A stretch of 64,000 bases of DNA from Solirubrobacteraceae bacterium (GCA_024711025.1 JANJTP010000021.1:38516-102515), one strand, 5' to 3'; shown: positions 43,038 to 51,677, counted from the stretch's first letter. The notes: a model not told the origin generated them from the letters alone. Numbers and translations: made by a program.

Positions 43038-44635
43038 GCCAGCATCAGCTCCCCGACGCGCGCGTGGGCGCCGGCGCCGTTGTCGACGACGCCGGTGAGG
43101 CGTCCGCTGGACATGACCGCGATGCGGTCGCACAGCGCGACCAGCTCGTCGAGCTCGGTGGAGATCACGATCACCGTGATGCCCTGCTCGGCCTGCTCGC
43201 GGATCTGGGAGCGGACGAAGCTCGCGGTCTTCACGTCGAGCCCGTAGGTCGGCTTGTTGTAGAGGATCAGCTTCGGATCGAAAGCCAGCTCGCGAGCGAG
43301 CAGGACCTTCTGGATGTTGCCCCCCGACAGCGTTCCGATGTTCGTCTCGACGCTCGGCGTGCGCACCTCGTAGCGCTGGACGAGGTCCCGCGCGAAGGCG
43401 TCGATCTCCTGCTGGCGGATCGCGCCGCGGCGCCAGAAGGGGCGCTCGCCGATCCGCTTGAGCACGATGTTCATGGCGACGCTCATATCGAGCACGGTCC
43501 CTTCGTGCAGGCGGTCGTCGGTCACGTAGCCGATACCGCGGCGCTGGCGATCGGGAACGCCCAGCTTGCGGATCGAGCTGCCCTCGAGCCTGATGTCGCC
43601 GCCGGAGATCGGACGCTGTCCGGCGATCGCCTGCGCGAGCTGGCGCTGCCCGTTGCCGTCCACCCCGGCGATCCCGAGGATCTCGCCGCGGTGCACCGAG
43701 AGCGTCATGTCGTGCACGCTCGCCTCGTCGGCGCCGCCGTCGACCGACAGGTCGATCAGCTCGAGCGCGACCTCGCCGGAGAGCTCGCGGTGGTGCCCGC
43801 CCTCCTCGGTGTGCACCTCCATCTCGGCCACGCCGGCGAGCTGGGCGGCCCCCTCGCCGAACATCGTGTCGATGATCCGGGTCTTCAGCTCGTCGGGGGT
43901 TCGTGCCCGCAGCTCGTCCGGCTCGATGCCGCCGACGCGCCGGCCGGCCTTGAGGATCGAGACGCGGTCGCCGATCTCGATCGCCTCGTGCAGCTTGTGG
44001 GTGATGAAGATGATCGCGATTCCGCTGTCCTTGAGGCGCTGCATCACGCCCTGAAGCTCTGTCACGCCCTGTGGCGTCAGCATCGAGGTCGGCTCGTCGA
44101 GCACGAGGATCCGCGTCTCGCGCCAGAGCGCCTTGACGATCTCGACCTGCTGCAGCTCGCCGAGCGACAGCGTGCTGGCGACCGCGTTCGGGTCGATCCG
44201 TGCGCCGAGGGTCGCGACGAGCTCGTCGAAGCGGGCGCGCGCCCCGCCGAAGTCGAGCAGCGCCGACCCGGAGCCCATCATCAGGTTCTCGAGGACGGTG
44301 AGCGTCGGGACGAGCGTGAGGTGCTGGTAGACCGTGCCGATGCCGAGCTCGAGCGCCTTGCGCGGCGAGGTGATCGACACCTCCTGCCCACCGACCCGGA
44401 TCGTCCCGGCGTCCGGCTGGACCATCCCCGAGAGGATGCTCATCAGGGTCGACTTGCCGGCGCCGTTCTCGCCGAGCAGCCCGTGCACCTCGCCGGCGTA
44501 GACGGAGAGGTCGATGTCGTCGTTGGCGACGACGCCGGGGTACGCCTTCGTGATGCCGCGCAGCTCGACGGCGGGAGCCGGCGAGGCTCCGCCGCCCGTC
44601 GGGGCAGTGGATGTGAGGTGGTCGGGTGTGATCAT
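43034..44635 (-). CDS. Nucleoside-type ABC transporter ATP-binding protein with two ATPase domains
   Basis: This 533-aa protein carries two nucleotide-binding domains. The first is intact: Walker A GLLGENGAGKSTLM, signature LSLGELQQVEIVKAL, Walker B ILVLDEPTSML. The second is degenerate, as usual in this family, but unusually so: Walker A is GVDGNGQRQLAQ, and Walker B reads LILYNKPTYGLD with Asn and Lys in place of Asp and Glu, while LSGGNIQKVLLAREL is kept. Only the first site should hydrolyse ATP well. ATG 44635 lies 131 bases after the BMP gene, with a hairpin between. Confidence 0.92.
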   Translation of the reverse strand: MITPDHLTSTAPTGGGASPAPAVELRGITKAYPGVVANDDIDLSVYAGEVHGLLGENGAGKSTLMSILSGMVQPDAGTIRVGGQEVSITSPRKALELGIGTVYQHLTLVPTLTVLENLMMGSGSALLDFGGARARFDELVATLGARIDPNAVASTLSLGELQQVEIVKALWRETRILVLDEPTSMLTPQGVTELQGVMQRLKDSGIAIIFITHKLHEAIEIGDRVSILKAGRRVGGIEPDELRARTPDELKTRIIDTMFGEGAAQLAGVAEMEVHTEEGGHHRELSGEVALELIDLSVDGGADEASVHDMTLSVHRGEILGIAGVDGNGQRQLAQAIAGQRPISGGDIRLEGSSIRKLGVPDRQRRGIGYVTDDRLHEGTVLDMSVAMNIVLKRIGERPFWRRGAIRQQEIDAFARDLVQRYEVRTPSVETNIGTLSGGNIQKVLLARELAFDPKLILYNKPTYGLDVKTASFVRSQIREQAEQGITVIVISTELDELVALCDRIAVMSSGRLTGVVDNGAGAHARVGELMLA

Positions 44636-44699
44636 CGGCTGGTCTCGCGGAGCTCGATCGAGAACGGGGATGCCCCGCACCGGGGCGCCGTCGTGCGGT

Positions 44700-44738
44700 C
44701 GGAGCCGGCGCCCCCGAGGACTGGGGGCGCCGGCTCCG
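44700..44738 (-). terminator. Intra-operon hairpin after the BMP gene
   Basis: The 15-base arm GGAGCCGGCGCCCCC (44701-44715) pairs perfectly with GGGGGCGCCGGCTCC (44723-44737), and one further C-G pair closes it. It lies between the binding-protein gene and the ATPase gene and could partly stop or stabilise transcripts, giving excess binding protein. Confidence 0.7.
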
Positions 44739-44766
44739 GCATGCACGCCGTCCTTGACGACAGGCG

Positions 44767-45837
44767 CTACTTCTTGAGCAGGGCCTGCACCTCGGCCTTC
44801 TTGGCGGTCAGGGGCACCTTGACCTCGCCGCTCTCGATCTGAGCCTTGACGCCCTCGATCTCGGTCCAGACGTCGGCCGGGATGTGGTCGGTCTTCAGCA
44901 GCGAGATGCCCTCGTTGGCGAGGTTGAGGGTGTAGGGCTCCTTGCCGAACGTGCCCGCGTTGACGTCCTCGATCGCCTGCTTGATCGCCGGGGCGAAGTC
45001 CCAGATCACCGAGGACAGCAGCACGCCCTTCTTGTCGAGCGACGACTTGTCGCCGATGACGTCGATGAACTTGACGTCGCCGCCGGCCTGCTCGACGGCC
45101 TGCAGCATGCCGAACGAGGAGCCGTCGCCCATGCCGATGACCACGTCTGCGCCACCGGCGATCACCGTCTTGGCGACGCGCTTGCCGCCGGCGGAGTCGG
45201 CGTAGCCGGCCTGGCCGATCTGCGCGTAGAGGATCTTCACGCCCGGGTCGACGCTGCGCGCGCCCGCGATGAAGCCGCCGGACATCTTGTTCCAGTTCGT
45301 GTCGTCCGCGGACGTCACGATGCCCAGCGTCCCCGACTTGCTGACCTTCGCGGCGAGCACGCCCGCAAGGTACGCGCCCTCCTGGCTGGCCGTCTCGGCG
45401 TCGCCGACGAGGCCGGGCTGGACGCCGTCCGGGTTGTCCCAGCTCATCTCGGGCACGTTGGTCTTCGTCGCGACGTCGGCTGCCGACGCGTTGTAGCCGC
45501 TGGCGTGCGCGATCACGAGCTGCGAGCCGCTCTGGGAGAGCTGGCTGAGGATCGGGTCGACGTTGTCGTAGCCCGAGCCGTCCGCGACCTCGACCTCGAC
45601 GCCGAGCTCGGCCGCGACCTTCTTGGCGGCCTCGACGCCCTGCTGGTTCCAGCCGAAGTCGTTGCCCTTCTCCGGCGTGACGATGGCGAACTTCGTCACC
45701 TTCTTGGCGGCGGCGTCGCCACCGGTGTCGGTGGTCGCGGCGCTGCCGCCGCTGTCGCTGCCGCAGCCCGCGACGGCGAGCGCCATCGCGCCGGCGACCG
45801 CCAACGCACCCCACTTGCCCCTTGCCTTCACCTTCAT
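44767..45837 (-). CDS. BMP-family ABC transporter substrate-binding lipoprotein
   Basis: This 356-aa lipoprotein has a signal with lipobox (GAMALAVAGCGSDSGG), a Gly/Thr/Asp-rich linker and the BMP (basic membrane protein, PnrA) fold. KFAIVTPEKGNDFGWNQQGV opens it, and GSGYDNVDPILSQLSQSGSQ and GGADVVIGMGDGSSFGMLQA follow. PnrA relatives bind purine nucleosides. A nucleobase-like or other heterocyclic ligand is possible for this locus. It is the first transport gene after the amidohydrolase. Confidence 0.92.
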   Translation of the reverse strand: MKVKARGKWGALAVAGAMALAVAGCGSDSGGSAATTDTGGDAAAKKVTKFAIVTPEKGNDFGWNQQGVEAAKKVAAELGVEVEVADGSGYDNVDPILSQLSQSGSQLVIAHASGYNASAADVATKTNVPEMSWDNPDGVQPGLVGDAETASQEGAYLAGVLAAKVSKSGTLGIVTSADDTNWNKMSGGFIAGARSVDPGVKILYAQIGQAGYADSAGGKRVAKTVIAGGADVVIGMGDGSSFGMLQAVEQAGGDVKFIDVIGDKSSLDKKGVLLSSVIWDFAPAIKQAIEDVNAGTFGKEPYTLNLANEGISLLKTDHIPADVWTEIEGVKAQIESGEVKVPLTAKKAEVQALLKK

Positions 45838-45901
45838 GTCACTGCTCCTCCCTGATGGTCCTGATCGGTTGACTTGACCTGTGGTCGGCGGGCCGCGCGC
45901 G

Positions 45902-46693
45902 CTACGCGCGCGCGATCGGTGCGCTCGCGCGCTCGTCGCCGAAGAACAGTTTGCGAGAGTTCCTCTCGAGCACGCGCTCGACGAGATCCGGCGGCAGCCC
46001 GGAGACCTGCACCTTGCGGACCTCGACGCCGACCTCGTGGAACGGGGCGTCGGAGCCGAAGAGGACCTTGTCCGGCCCGACCCGGTCGACGGCCTCGGCG
46101 ATCTTGGTGTGCATCGGCATGCCCGACGTCTCGAGGTAGACGTTGGGGTTGCGTGCCGCGACGTCGATCGCGCCGTCGATGTAGACGATGTTGCCGTGCC
46201 CCATGTGACCGAGGATCACCTTGGCCTCGGGGAACTCGACGGCCAGCTCCTCGATGCTCCAGGGGAGCGTGAAGATCGGGTGCCCGCAGTGGACGAGGAC
46301 CGGCAGGTCGCGGCGCACGACCTCCTCCATGAGTGGATGCACCGCCGGGTCGTTCGGGTGATACGAGTCGAGCAGCGGGTGCAGCTTCACGCCGAGGAAC
46401 TTCGGATGGTCGAAGAGCTCGACGGCCTCCTCGACGAAGCCCGGGCGATGGGGATTGGCCCAGACGAGGCCGTAGGCGCCCTCGACCTGCTCGACGACCT
46501 CGCGCACGTACGCGTTGTCGGGGTGGAAGACCATCCCCGCCGCGATGCCGTAGTGGTCGAGCGTCTTCGAGAGCCCCGGCGCGTCCATGCGAACGTTGAA
46601 GAGCGGGAACTCGCCGACGTGCATGTGCGCGTCGACGATCGTCGCGGGGGCGAATCCGGTGGTTGACGGGAGCGGGACTCCGATGTCTGCCAT
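45902..46693 (-). CDS. Amidohydrolase (Amidohydro_2, metal-dependent hydrolase)
   Basis: This 263-aa TIM-barrel hydrolase has the HxH motif (TIVDAHMHVGEF), His in LVHCGHPIFTLPW, His in VILGHMGHGNIVYIDG and the catalytic Asp in LFGSDAPFHEVG. The Amidohydro_2 group includes decarboxylases (ACMSD, resorcylate) and lactone hydrolases, so decarboxylation of a ring acid is also possible. It is the first gene of the 9-gene operon, and its promoter and operator 3 lie immediately upstream. Confidence 0.88.
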   Translation of the reverse strand: MADIGVPLPSTTGFAPATIVDAHMHVGEFPLFNVRMDAPGLSKTLDHYGIAAGMVFHPDNAYVREVVEQVEGAYGLVWANPHRPGFVEEAVELFDHPKFLGVKLHPLLDSYHPNDPAVHPLMEEVVRRDLPVLVHCGHPIFTLPWSIEELAVEFPEAKVILGHMGHGNIVYIDGAIDVAARNPNVYLETSGMPMHTKIAEAVDRVGPDKVLFGSDAPFHEVGVEVRKVQVSGLPPDLVERVLERNSRKLFFGDERASAPIARA

Positions 46694-46722
46694 CTGTCTC
46701 TTCTCTGAGCCCTGAGAGCCTT

Positions 46723-46740
46723 TGTCGGCTGTTAACAGCC
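46723..46740. promoter_or_regulatory. Candidate GntR operator 3
   Basis: The reverse complement of 46723-46737 is TGTTAACAGCCGACA, sharing AACAGCCGACA exactly with operator 1. GGCTGTTAACAGCC (46727-46740) is also a perfect 14-base palindrome. It lies between the -10 box and the amidohydrolase start, where repressor could block elongation. Confidence 0.5.
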
Positions 46741-46752
46741 GCGTGGTTGCCG

Positions 46753-46781
46753 ATCATAGCAGTCCATCGTCGGTGTGTCGC
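46753..46781 (-). promoter_or_regulatory. Promoter of the amidohydrolase-BMP transporter operon
   Basis: On the minus strand GCGACA (46781-46776) and TATGAT (46758-46753) are 17 bases apart. TATGAT is the best -10 box seen in the window. Transcription would start near 46746, about 50 bases before the ATG. Confidence 0.5.
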
Positions 46782-46989
46782 CAAGCGACAGTCAACAAAT
46801 CCTTGGACCAACCCCGACCCATCGGGACCGCGACTTCGTCTCGCATGGCAACCCCGCGGGCCGGCATGACGCAGCCGTCAACTTCGCCGCCGCGGCATCC
46901 GCTCCACGGCTCGCCCGGCGGCCCGTCGCGGGGCCGCCGCGACCGTGGCCCCCGCCGTTGACGACGCGCCGGCGACCGCCGGTCCGGGA

Positions 46990-48372
46990 CTACGCCCGGG
47001 TCAGCTCCCAGGCCATCTCCTCGAAGACCTCCACGTAGCGGTCGACCGCCTCGTCGGTGTGCGTCACCGACAGCGTCCACTCCTCCTCGCGGCCCGGCGT
47101 CATGAAGATCCCGCGGTTCATGTTGAACAGCCAGGCGAGCTCGGAGAGCTCCGCGTCCTGGCTGGCCTTGAAGCTCTCGTAGTCCACGATCTTCGCGGGC
47201 GAGAACGTCACACAGCCCTTCGAGCCGACGCCGACGGCGTAGCCGGGCAGGCCGTGCTTCTCGATGACCTGCTCGCAGCCCTCGAGGATCCGCGCGTTGA
47301 GCCGGTCGAGCTTCGCGTACGCCTCCGGCGTCAGGACCTCCTCGAGGCTCGCGCGCGCGGCCGCCATGCAGAGCGGGTTCCCGTTGTACGTGCCGACCTG
47401 GTAGACGCGGCCGTCCTGGACGCAGGCCATGACCTCCTCGGTGCCGCCGATCGCGCCGACCGGGAAGCCACCGCCCAGCGCCTTGGCCAGCGTCACCATG
47501 TCCGGAGTCACGCCGAAGCGCTCGACGGCTCCGCCGGAGGCGATCGTCAGGCCGGTCTTGACCTCGTCGAAGATCAGCACGATGCCGTGGCGCAGCGTGA
47601 TATCGCGGACGGCCTCGAGGTAGCCCGGCTCGGGGAGCACGACGCCGAGGTTCATCATCGCCGCCTCCATGATCACGCAGGCGGGCAGCCGGTCCTCCGC
47701 CGCGAGCCGCTCGATCCGGCGCTCCATCGCGCCGGCGTCGTTGAACGGGACGGCGACCGTCATGTCGACGACGGCCTGCGGGATGCCCGCTCCGTAAGGC
47801 AGCGATGCGAGGTTCTCGTGATCGCCGATCTCGTCGTACGCGACGCCGATGCTGACCATCACGGTGTCGTGGTGGCCGTGGTAGGAGCCGAAGATCTTCA
47901 TCACCGTGTCACGGCCGGTGTGGGCGCGAGCGATCCGGATGGCGTCCATCGTCGACTCGGAGCCCGAGTTCGTGTAGCGCCACTTCGGCAGGTCCCAGCG
48001 CGCCGCGAGGTCGTTGCCGACGACGATCGCGTCCTCCGTCGGCACGGCGAAGTGGGTGCCGAGCCCATAGCGCTCGTGCACCGCGCGCCCGATCGCCGGA
48101 TGTGCGTGCCCCTGCACCATCGAGCCGAAGCCGTTGTGGAAGTCGAACATCTCGTTGCCGTCGACGTCCCAGACACGCGGTCCATCGCCGCGATCCATGT
48201 AGATCGGCCACGGGTCGCGCAGCTGGTAGGAGGACGCGACGCCCCCGCTCAAGTGCACCCGGGCCTTCTCGAAGGTCTCCTTCGAGCGTTGCGTTCTCGC
48301 GTCGAGGCGCTCGCTCTCGCGGGCGGTGAGCTCCGCAATCCGCGTGCGGTCGAGTTGCGTGGTCGTCGCCAT
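46990..48372 (-). CDS. Class III aminotransferase / glutamate-1-semialdehyde aminomutase-like
   Basis: This 460-aa PLP enzyme has SGSESTMDAIRIARAHTGRD, GSYHGHHD, the cofactor Asp in IVLIFDEVKTG and the Schiff-base Lys in TLAKALGGGFPVGAIGG. The layout resembles GSA aminomutase but sits outside heme genes, so it is more likely an omega- or aspartate-type aminotransferase. A unique C-terminal segment (FNMNRGIFMTPGREEEWTLS) is typical of this branch. The start is ATG 48372. It is transcribed toward the amidohydrolase operon, about 300 bases away. Confidence 0.87.
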   Translation of the reverse strand: MATTTQLDRTRIAELTARESERLDARTQRSKETFEKARVHLSGGVASSYQLRDPWPIYMDRGDGPRVWDVDGNEMFDFHNGFGSMVQGHAHPAIGRAVHERYGLGTHFAVPTEDAIVVGNDLAARWDLPKWRYTNSGSESTMDAIRIARAHTGRDTVMKIFGSYHGHHDTVMVSIGVAYDEIGDHENLASLPYGAGIPQAVVDMTVAVPFNDAGAMERRIERLAAEDRLPACVIMEAAMMNLGVVLPEPGYLEAVRDITLRHGIVLIFDEVKTGLTIASGGAVERFGVTPDMVTLAKALGGGFPVGAIGGTEEVMACVQDGRVYQVGTYNGNPLCMAAARASLEEVLTPEAYAKLDRLNARILEGCEQVIEKHGLPGYAVGVGSKGCVTFSPAKIVDYESFKASQDAELSELAWLFNMNRGIFMTPGREEEWTLSVTHTDEAVDRYVEVFEEMAWELTRA

Positions 48373-48517
48373 GCGTTCCCTCCGTCGTGATGGCCGCCGG
48401 CCGGGCGCTTCGGACGCTGCGACTGCCCGGACGGCGGGCTCCTACCGCAAGGCTAGACGCTACACCCGCGCCGCGCTGGCGCAGCGCGCGCCGCCGGGCG
48501 CGCCGGTACGGCGAGGT

Positions 48518-48580
48518 GCCGGAGTGTGGCGGAAGGGCCTTGGCAGGCGTACGCCGGGGGTTCGAGGCGCCGGCGGCACC
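48518..48580 (+). pseudogene. Possible degenerate tRNA-Leu remnant
   Basis: This 63-base stretch starts GCCGGAGTGTGGCGGAA, contains TTGGCAGGCGTACG and GGGGGTTCGAGG, and ends CCGGCGGCACC. That order resembles the acceptor/D-arm start, D-loop, T-arm and 3' end of an actinobacterial tRNA-Leu. The anticodon and variable arms are missing, and the 3' acceptor does not pair fully. It lies in the gap between the class III aminotransferase and TauE/SafE genes. It could be chance in GC-rich DNA. Confidence 0.25.
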
Positions 48581-48596
48581 CGCCGTCGGCGCCTTC

Positions 48597-49352
48597 TCAG
48601 CCGGCCACGAGCTGGCCGATCGCAGCGATGCCGACGAGCACGACGACGGCGCGCAGGACCGGGGGCGGCAGCCGACGGCCGACACGGGCACCCAGCTGAG
48701 CACCGACGATCGACCCGCAGGCGATCAGGAGCACCGGCCCCCACTCCACCGGCGCGATCAGCACGAAGAGGACCGCGGCGACCGCGTTCACGAGCCCCGC
48801 GAGCACGTTCTTGAGCGCGTTGACGCGCTGCAGGTCATCGTCGACCGCCAGGCCGAGGATCGCGATCAGCAGGATCCCCTGCGCGGCGCCGAAGTAGCCG
48901 CCGTACATCCCCGTGCCGAGGACGGCGCCCCACGTCGACCGCCGGCCGGCGGGCCCGTGCCCCTGCTCGCGCCGCGCGACGAGCCCGCCCAGTCGCGGCT
49001 GGGCCACGACCAGGACCAGCGCGATCGCGATGAACGCCGGCACGATCATGCGAAACGCCTCCGCCGGCAGCACCAGCAGCAGGACACCGCCGCTCAGGCC
49101 CCCGAGCACCGCCGGCAACGCCAGCCGCCGGACGCGGTGGCGCTGCCCGTCGAGCTCGCGCCGATAGCCGATCGCGCCGGAGATCGAGCCCGGGACCAGG
49201 CCGACGGTGTTGGAGACGTTGGCGGCGACCGGCGGGAACCCGACCGCCAGGAGGACCGGGAACGTGATCAGCGTGCCGCTGCCGACGACCGTGTTGATCG
49301 CTCCGGCGCAGACGCCGGCCATCGCGACGGCCAGCGCCTCGAGCAAGCTCAT
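48597..49352 (-). CDS. TauE/SafE-family membrane exporter
   Basis: This 251-aa protein has about eight hydrophobic segments arranged as two similar halves. GVCAGAINTVVGSGTLITFP with VSNTVGLVPGSISGAIGYR opens the first half, and VLGTGMYGGYFGAAQGIL opens the second; both are TauE/SafE signatures. Members export sulfite, sulfoacetate or organic anions. ATG 49352 is the only reasonable start. It diverges from the glutamine-synthetase-like gene and has no obvious functional partner. Confidence 0.88.
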   Translation of the reverse strand: MSLLEALAVAMAGVCAGAINTVVGSGTLITFPVLLAVGFPPVAANVSNTVGLVPGSISGAIGYRRELDGQRHRVRRLALPAVLGGLSGGVLLLVLPAEAFRMIVPAFIAIALVLVVAQPRLGGLVARREQGHGPAGRRSTWGAVLGTGMYGGYFGAAQGILLIAILGLAVDDDLQRVNALKNVLAGLVNAVAAVLFVLIAPVEWGPVLLIACGSIVGAQLGARVGRRLPPPVLRAVVVLVGIAAIGQLVAG

Positions 49353-49426
49353 GGGGCAAGGCTAGTCAGGCCCCGCCCACCACGCCCGTTGCGCCCAATG
49401 GCACGGGCCGGATACCTTTCGGCGCC

Positions 49427-50755
49427 ATGACCCTCGACGAGCTTCGCCACGCCGCGGCGAGCGGCGAGATCGACACCGTGATCCTCGCCTTCCCCGACAT
49501 GCAGGGGCGCCTCCAAGGAAAGCGCTTCACCGCGCGCCACTTCCTCGACGCGATCGTCGCGCACGGCGCCGAGGGCTGCAGCTATCTGCTGACGGTCGAC
49601 GTCGACATGAACACGACCAAGGGCTACGAGATGGCCTCGTGGGATACCGGCTACGGCGACTTCGTCATGCGGCCCGACCTCTCGACGCTGCGCCGGACCG
49701 GCTGGCTGGAGGGCACCGCGCTCCTGCTCGCCGACCTGGAGTGGCACGATCGCTCGCCCGTCGTCGCGGCGCCGCGCGGCATCCTGCGCCGTCAGCTCGA
49801 CCGACTGGCCGAGCGTGGCTGGAGCGCGCTCGCCGCCACCGAGCTCGAGTTCATCGTGTTCGAGACCTCCTATCGCGACGCCCAGCTCCAGGGCTGGCGC
49901 GACCTGGAGCCGGCCAACCTCTACAACGTCGACTACTCGATCCTGGGCACCACGCGCGTCGAGCCGCTCATCCGCCGCGTTCGCAACGAGATGGCGGCCG
50001 CCGGCATGGTCGTCGAGAACTCGAAGGGCGAGTGCAACCTCGGCCAGCACGAGATCAACTTCCTCTACGACGGCGCGCTGGCGACCGCCGACCTGCACGT
50101 GATCTACAAGAACGGCGCCAAGGAGATGGCCGACCAGGCGGGCATGTCGATCTCGTTCATGGCCAAGTACGACGCGCGCGAAGGCAACTCGTGCCACGTG
50201 CACTTCTCGCTGCGCGACGGCGAGGACCGTCCGGTGTTCGCCGAGCAGCGGGACGTCTTCGACTCGTTCCTCGCGGGCGTGCTCGCGACCACGCGCGAGC
50301 TGACGCTGCTGCACGCCCCGAACGTGAACTCGTACAAGCGGTTCGCCTCGGCGTCGTTCGCCCCGACGACCGTCGGCTGGGGCCTCGACAACCGGACCTG
50401 CGCCGTACGCGTTCTCGGCGAGGGCGGTGGCAGGCGCATCGAGCTGCGCATGCCGGGCGCCGACGTCAACCCGTACCTGTCGCTGGCCGCGATCGTCGCG
50501 GGAGGGCTGTACGGCGTCGACCGCGAGCTCGAGCTGGAGCCGGCCGTTCGCGGCAGCGCCTATGCCTCCGACAGGCCTCGCGTGCCGACGACGCTCCGCG
50601 AGGCGCGCGAGCTCTTCGCGGCGAGCACGGTCGCGCGCGAGGCGTTCGGCCAGGACGTGGTCGCCCACTACTCGAACGGCGCCCGGATCGAGATCGAGGC
50701 CTTCGACGCGGCGGTCACCGACTGGGAGCGCGAGCGGGGATTCGAGCGACTATGA
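49427..50755 (+). CDS. Glutamine synthetase-like gamma-glutamyl ligase
   Basis: This 442-aa protein has the GS beta-grasp start (ILAFPDMQGRLQGKRF) and the metal Glu in ATELEFIVFE. It also has NSKGECNLGQHEINF, the nucleotide region GNSCHVHFSLRDGED, NSYKRFASASFAPT and RIELRMPGADVNPYL. It resembles GlnA3/PuuA-like enzymes that attach glutamate to amines or polyamines rather than housekeeping GlnA (no adenylylation-site tail is seen). Its 3' end overlaps a GntR regulator gene (ATGA). The APC permease and aldehyde dehydrogenase downstream complete an amine-use set. Confidence 0.88.
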   Translation: MTLDELRHAAASGEIDTVILAFPDMQGRLQGKRFTARHFLDAIVAHGAEGCSYLLTVDVDMNTTKGYEMASWDTGYGDFVMRPDLSTLRRTGWLEGTALLLADLEWHDRSPVVAAPRGILRRQLDRLAERGWSALAATELEFIVFETSYRDAQLQGWRDLEPANLYNVDYSILGTTRVEPLIRRVRNEMAAAGMVVENSKGECNLGQHEINFLYDGALATADLHVIYKNGAKEMADQAGMSISFMAKYDAREGNSCHVHFSLRDGEDRPVFAEQRDVFDSFLAGVLATTRELTLLHAPNVNSYKRFASASFAPTTVGWGLDNRTCAVRVLGEGGGRRIELRMPGADVNPYLSLAAIVAGGLYGVDRELELEPAVRGSAYASDRPRVPTTLREARELFAASTVAREAFGQDVVAHYSNGARIEIEAFDAAVTDWERERGFERL

Positions 50756-51501
50756 GTCACGATCAGACCGCCGCGGGCGCGCAGATCGCCGGCGACGGCC
50801 CGCTCGACGTCGTCTTCGCCCCGGTCCGATCGCAGACGGCGTTCGAGGAGACCGTCGACAGACTGGGAACCGCGATCAGGCTCGGCCTCGTGGTGCCCGG
50901 GGCGCAGCTCCCGCCCGAGCGCGAGCTCTGCACGCGCCTGGGGATCGCGCGCTCGACCCTGCGCCAGGCGCTGATCGCACTCACCGAGAGCGGCCTGCTT
51001 TACGCGGTGCGCGGCCGCGGCGGCGGCACGTTCGTCGTAGACCCCCTGCCGATCCGCCCCGAGCCGTCGATCGAGGTGCTTGCGAGCTGGCGCGATGTCT
51101 GCAGCATGCGCCTGGCGATCGAGCTGGGGGCCGCCGCCCTGGCGGCCGGGCGCGCCGAGCCGACGATGCTCGACGCGCTATCCGCGCTCGTCGAGCGGAT
51201 GGACGACGTGCTGGACGACTACGACACGTACCGCCAGGCGGACGTCCGGTTCCACATCGGACTCGCGGAAGCGGCCGGCAGTCCCCGACTGCTCGCCGCG
51301 ATGACCGAGATCCAGGAGGAGATGAGCGCACTGATCCTTCACATCCCCCATCCGATCGAGGTCCTCGCTCACTCCAACGAGCAGCACGCGCAGCTCGTCG
51401 CGGCCGTCCGCGCCGGCGATGCCGCGCGCGCCCTCGACGTCGTGGCAGATCACCTCCACGGCACCGAGCACGTCCTCGCAGGCCTGCTCCCCGGCGCCTG
51501 A
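50752..51501 (+). CDS. GntR/FCD-family transcriptional regulator
   Basis: This 249-aa regulator has a winged helix (LPPERELCTRLGIARSTLRQ, GRGGGTFVV) and an FCD domain with the metal-type DVRFHIGLAEAAGSP and NEQHAQLVAAV motifs. PSIEVLASWRDVCSMRLAIE is the domain boundary. It is translationally coupled to the GS-like gene, so it probably senses the amine or its product. It is distinct from the GntR gene at 32.7 kb. Confidence 0.88.
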   Translation: MSHDQTAAGAQIAGDGPLDVVFAPVRSQTAFEETVDRLGTAIRLGLVVPGAQLPPERELCTRLGIARSTLRQALIALTESGLLYAVRGRGGGTFVVDPLPIRPEPSIEVLASWRDVCSMRLAIELGAAALAAGRAEPTMLDALSALVERMDDVLDDYDTYRQADVRFHIGLAEAAGSPRLLAAMTEIQEEMSALILHIPHPIEVLAHSNEQHAQLVAAVRAGDAARALDVVADHLHGTEHVLAGLLPGA

Positions 51502-51547
51502 TCGGACCGCCGGCCGAACCGGCCGCGAGGCTTGTGACAATCCGCGC

Positions 51548-51577
51548 TTGACTTCCATCCCGGGGCCAGCGTAGATT
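51548..51577 (+). promoter_or_regulatory. Promoter before the APC permease
   Basis: TTGACT (51548-51553) and TAGATT (51572-51577) are 18 bases apart, about 100 bases upstream of the GTG start at 51678. The permease thus seems to have its own promoter. Confidence 0.5.
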
Positions 51578-51677
51578 CGCGCCCGCAAGAGGACGGGGAG
51601 GCAGACCTTTATGAGGCCCGACCCCGCCCCACTGCCAGGACCATCCGATCAAGACCAGATCGAGGAGGGCAACCGGG

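Noticed and set aside
45890..45915. CGCG-rich palindrome near the end of the amidohydrolase gene as a terminator
   Set aside because: GCGCGCGCTACGCGCGCGC is self-complementary but overlaps the stop codon with almost no loop. I cannot tell it from composition bias.
46990..48372. Glutamate-1-semialdehyde aminomutase (hemL)
   Set aside because: The motifs are shared by many class III aminotransferases, and no heme gene is nearby. The upstream amine and heterocycle loci make a catabolic aminotransferase more likely.
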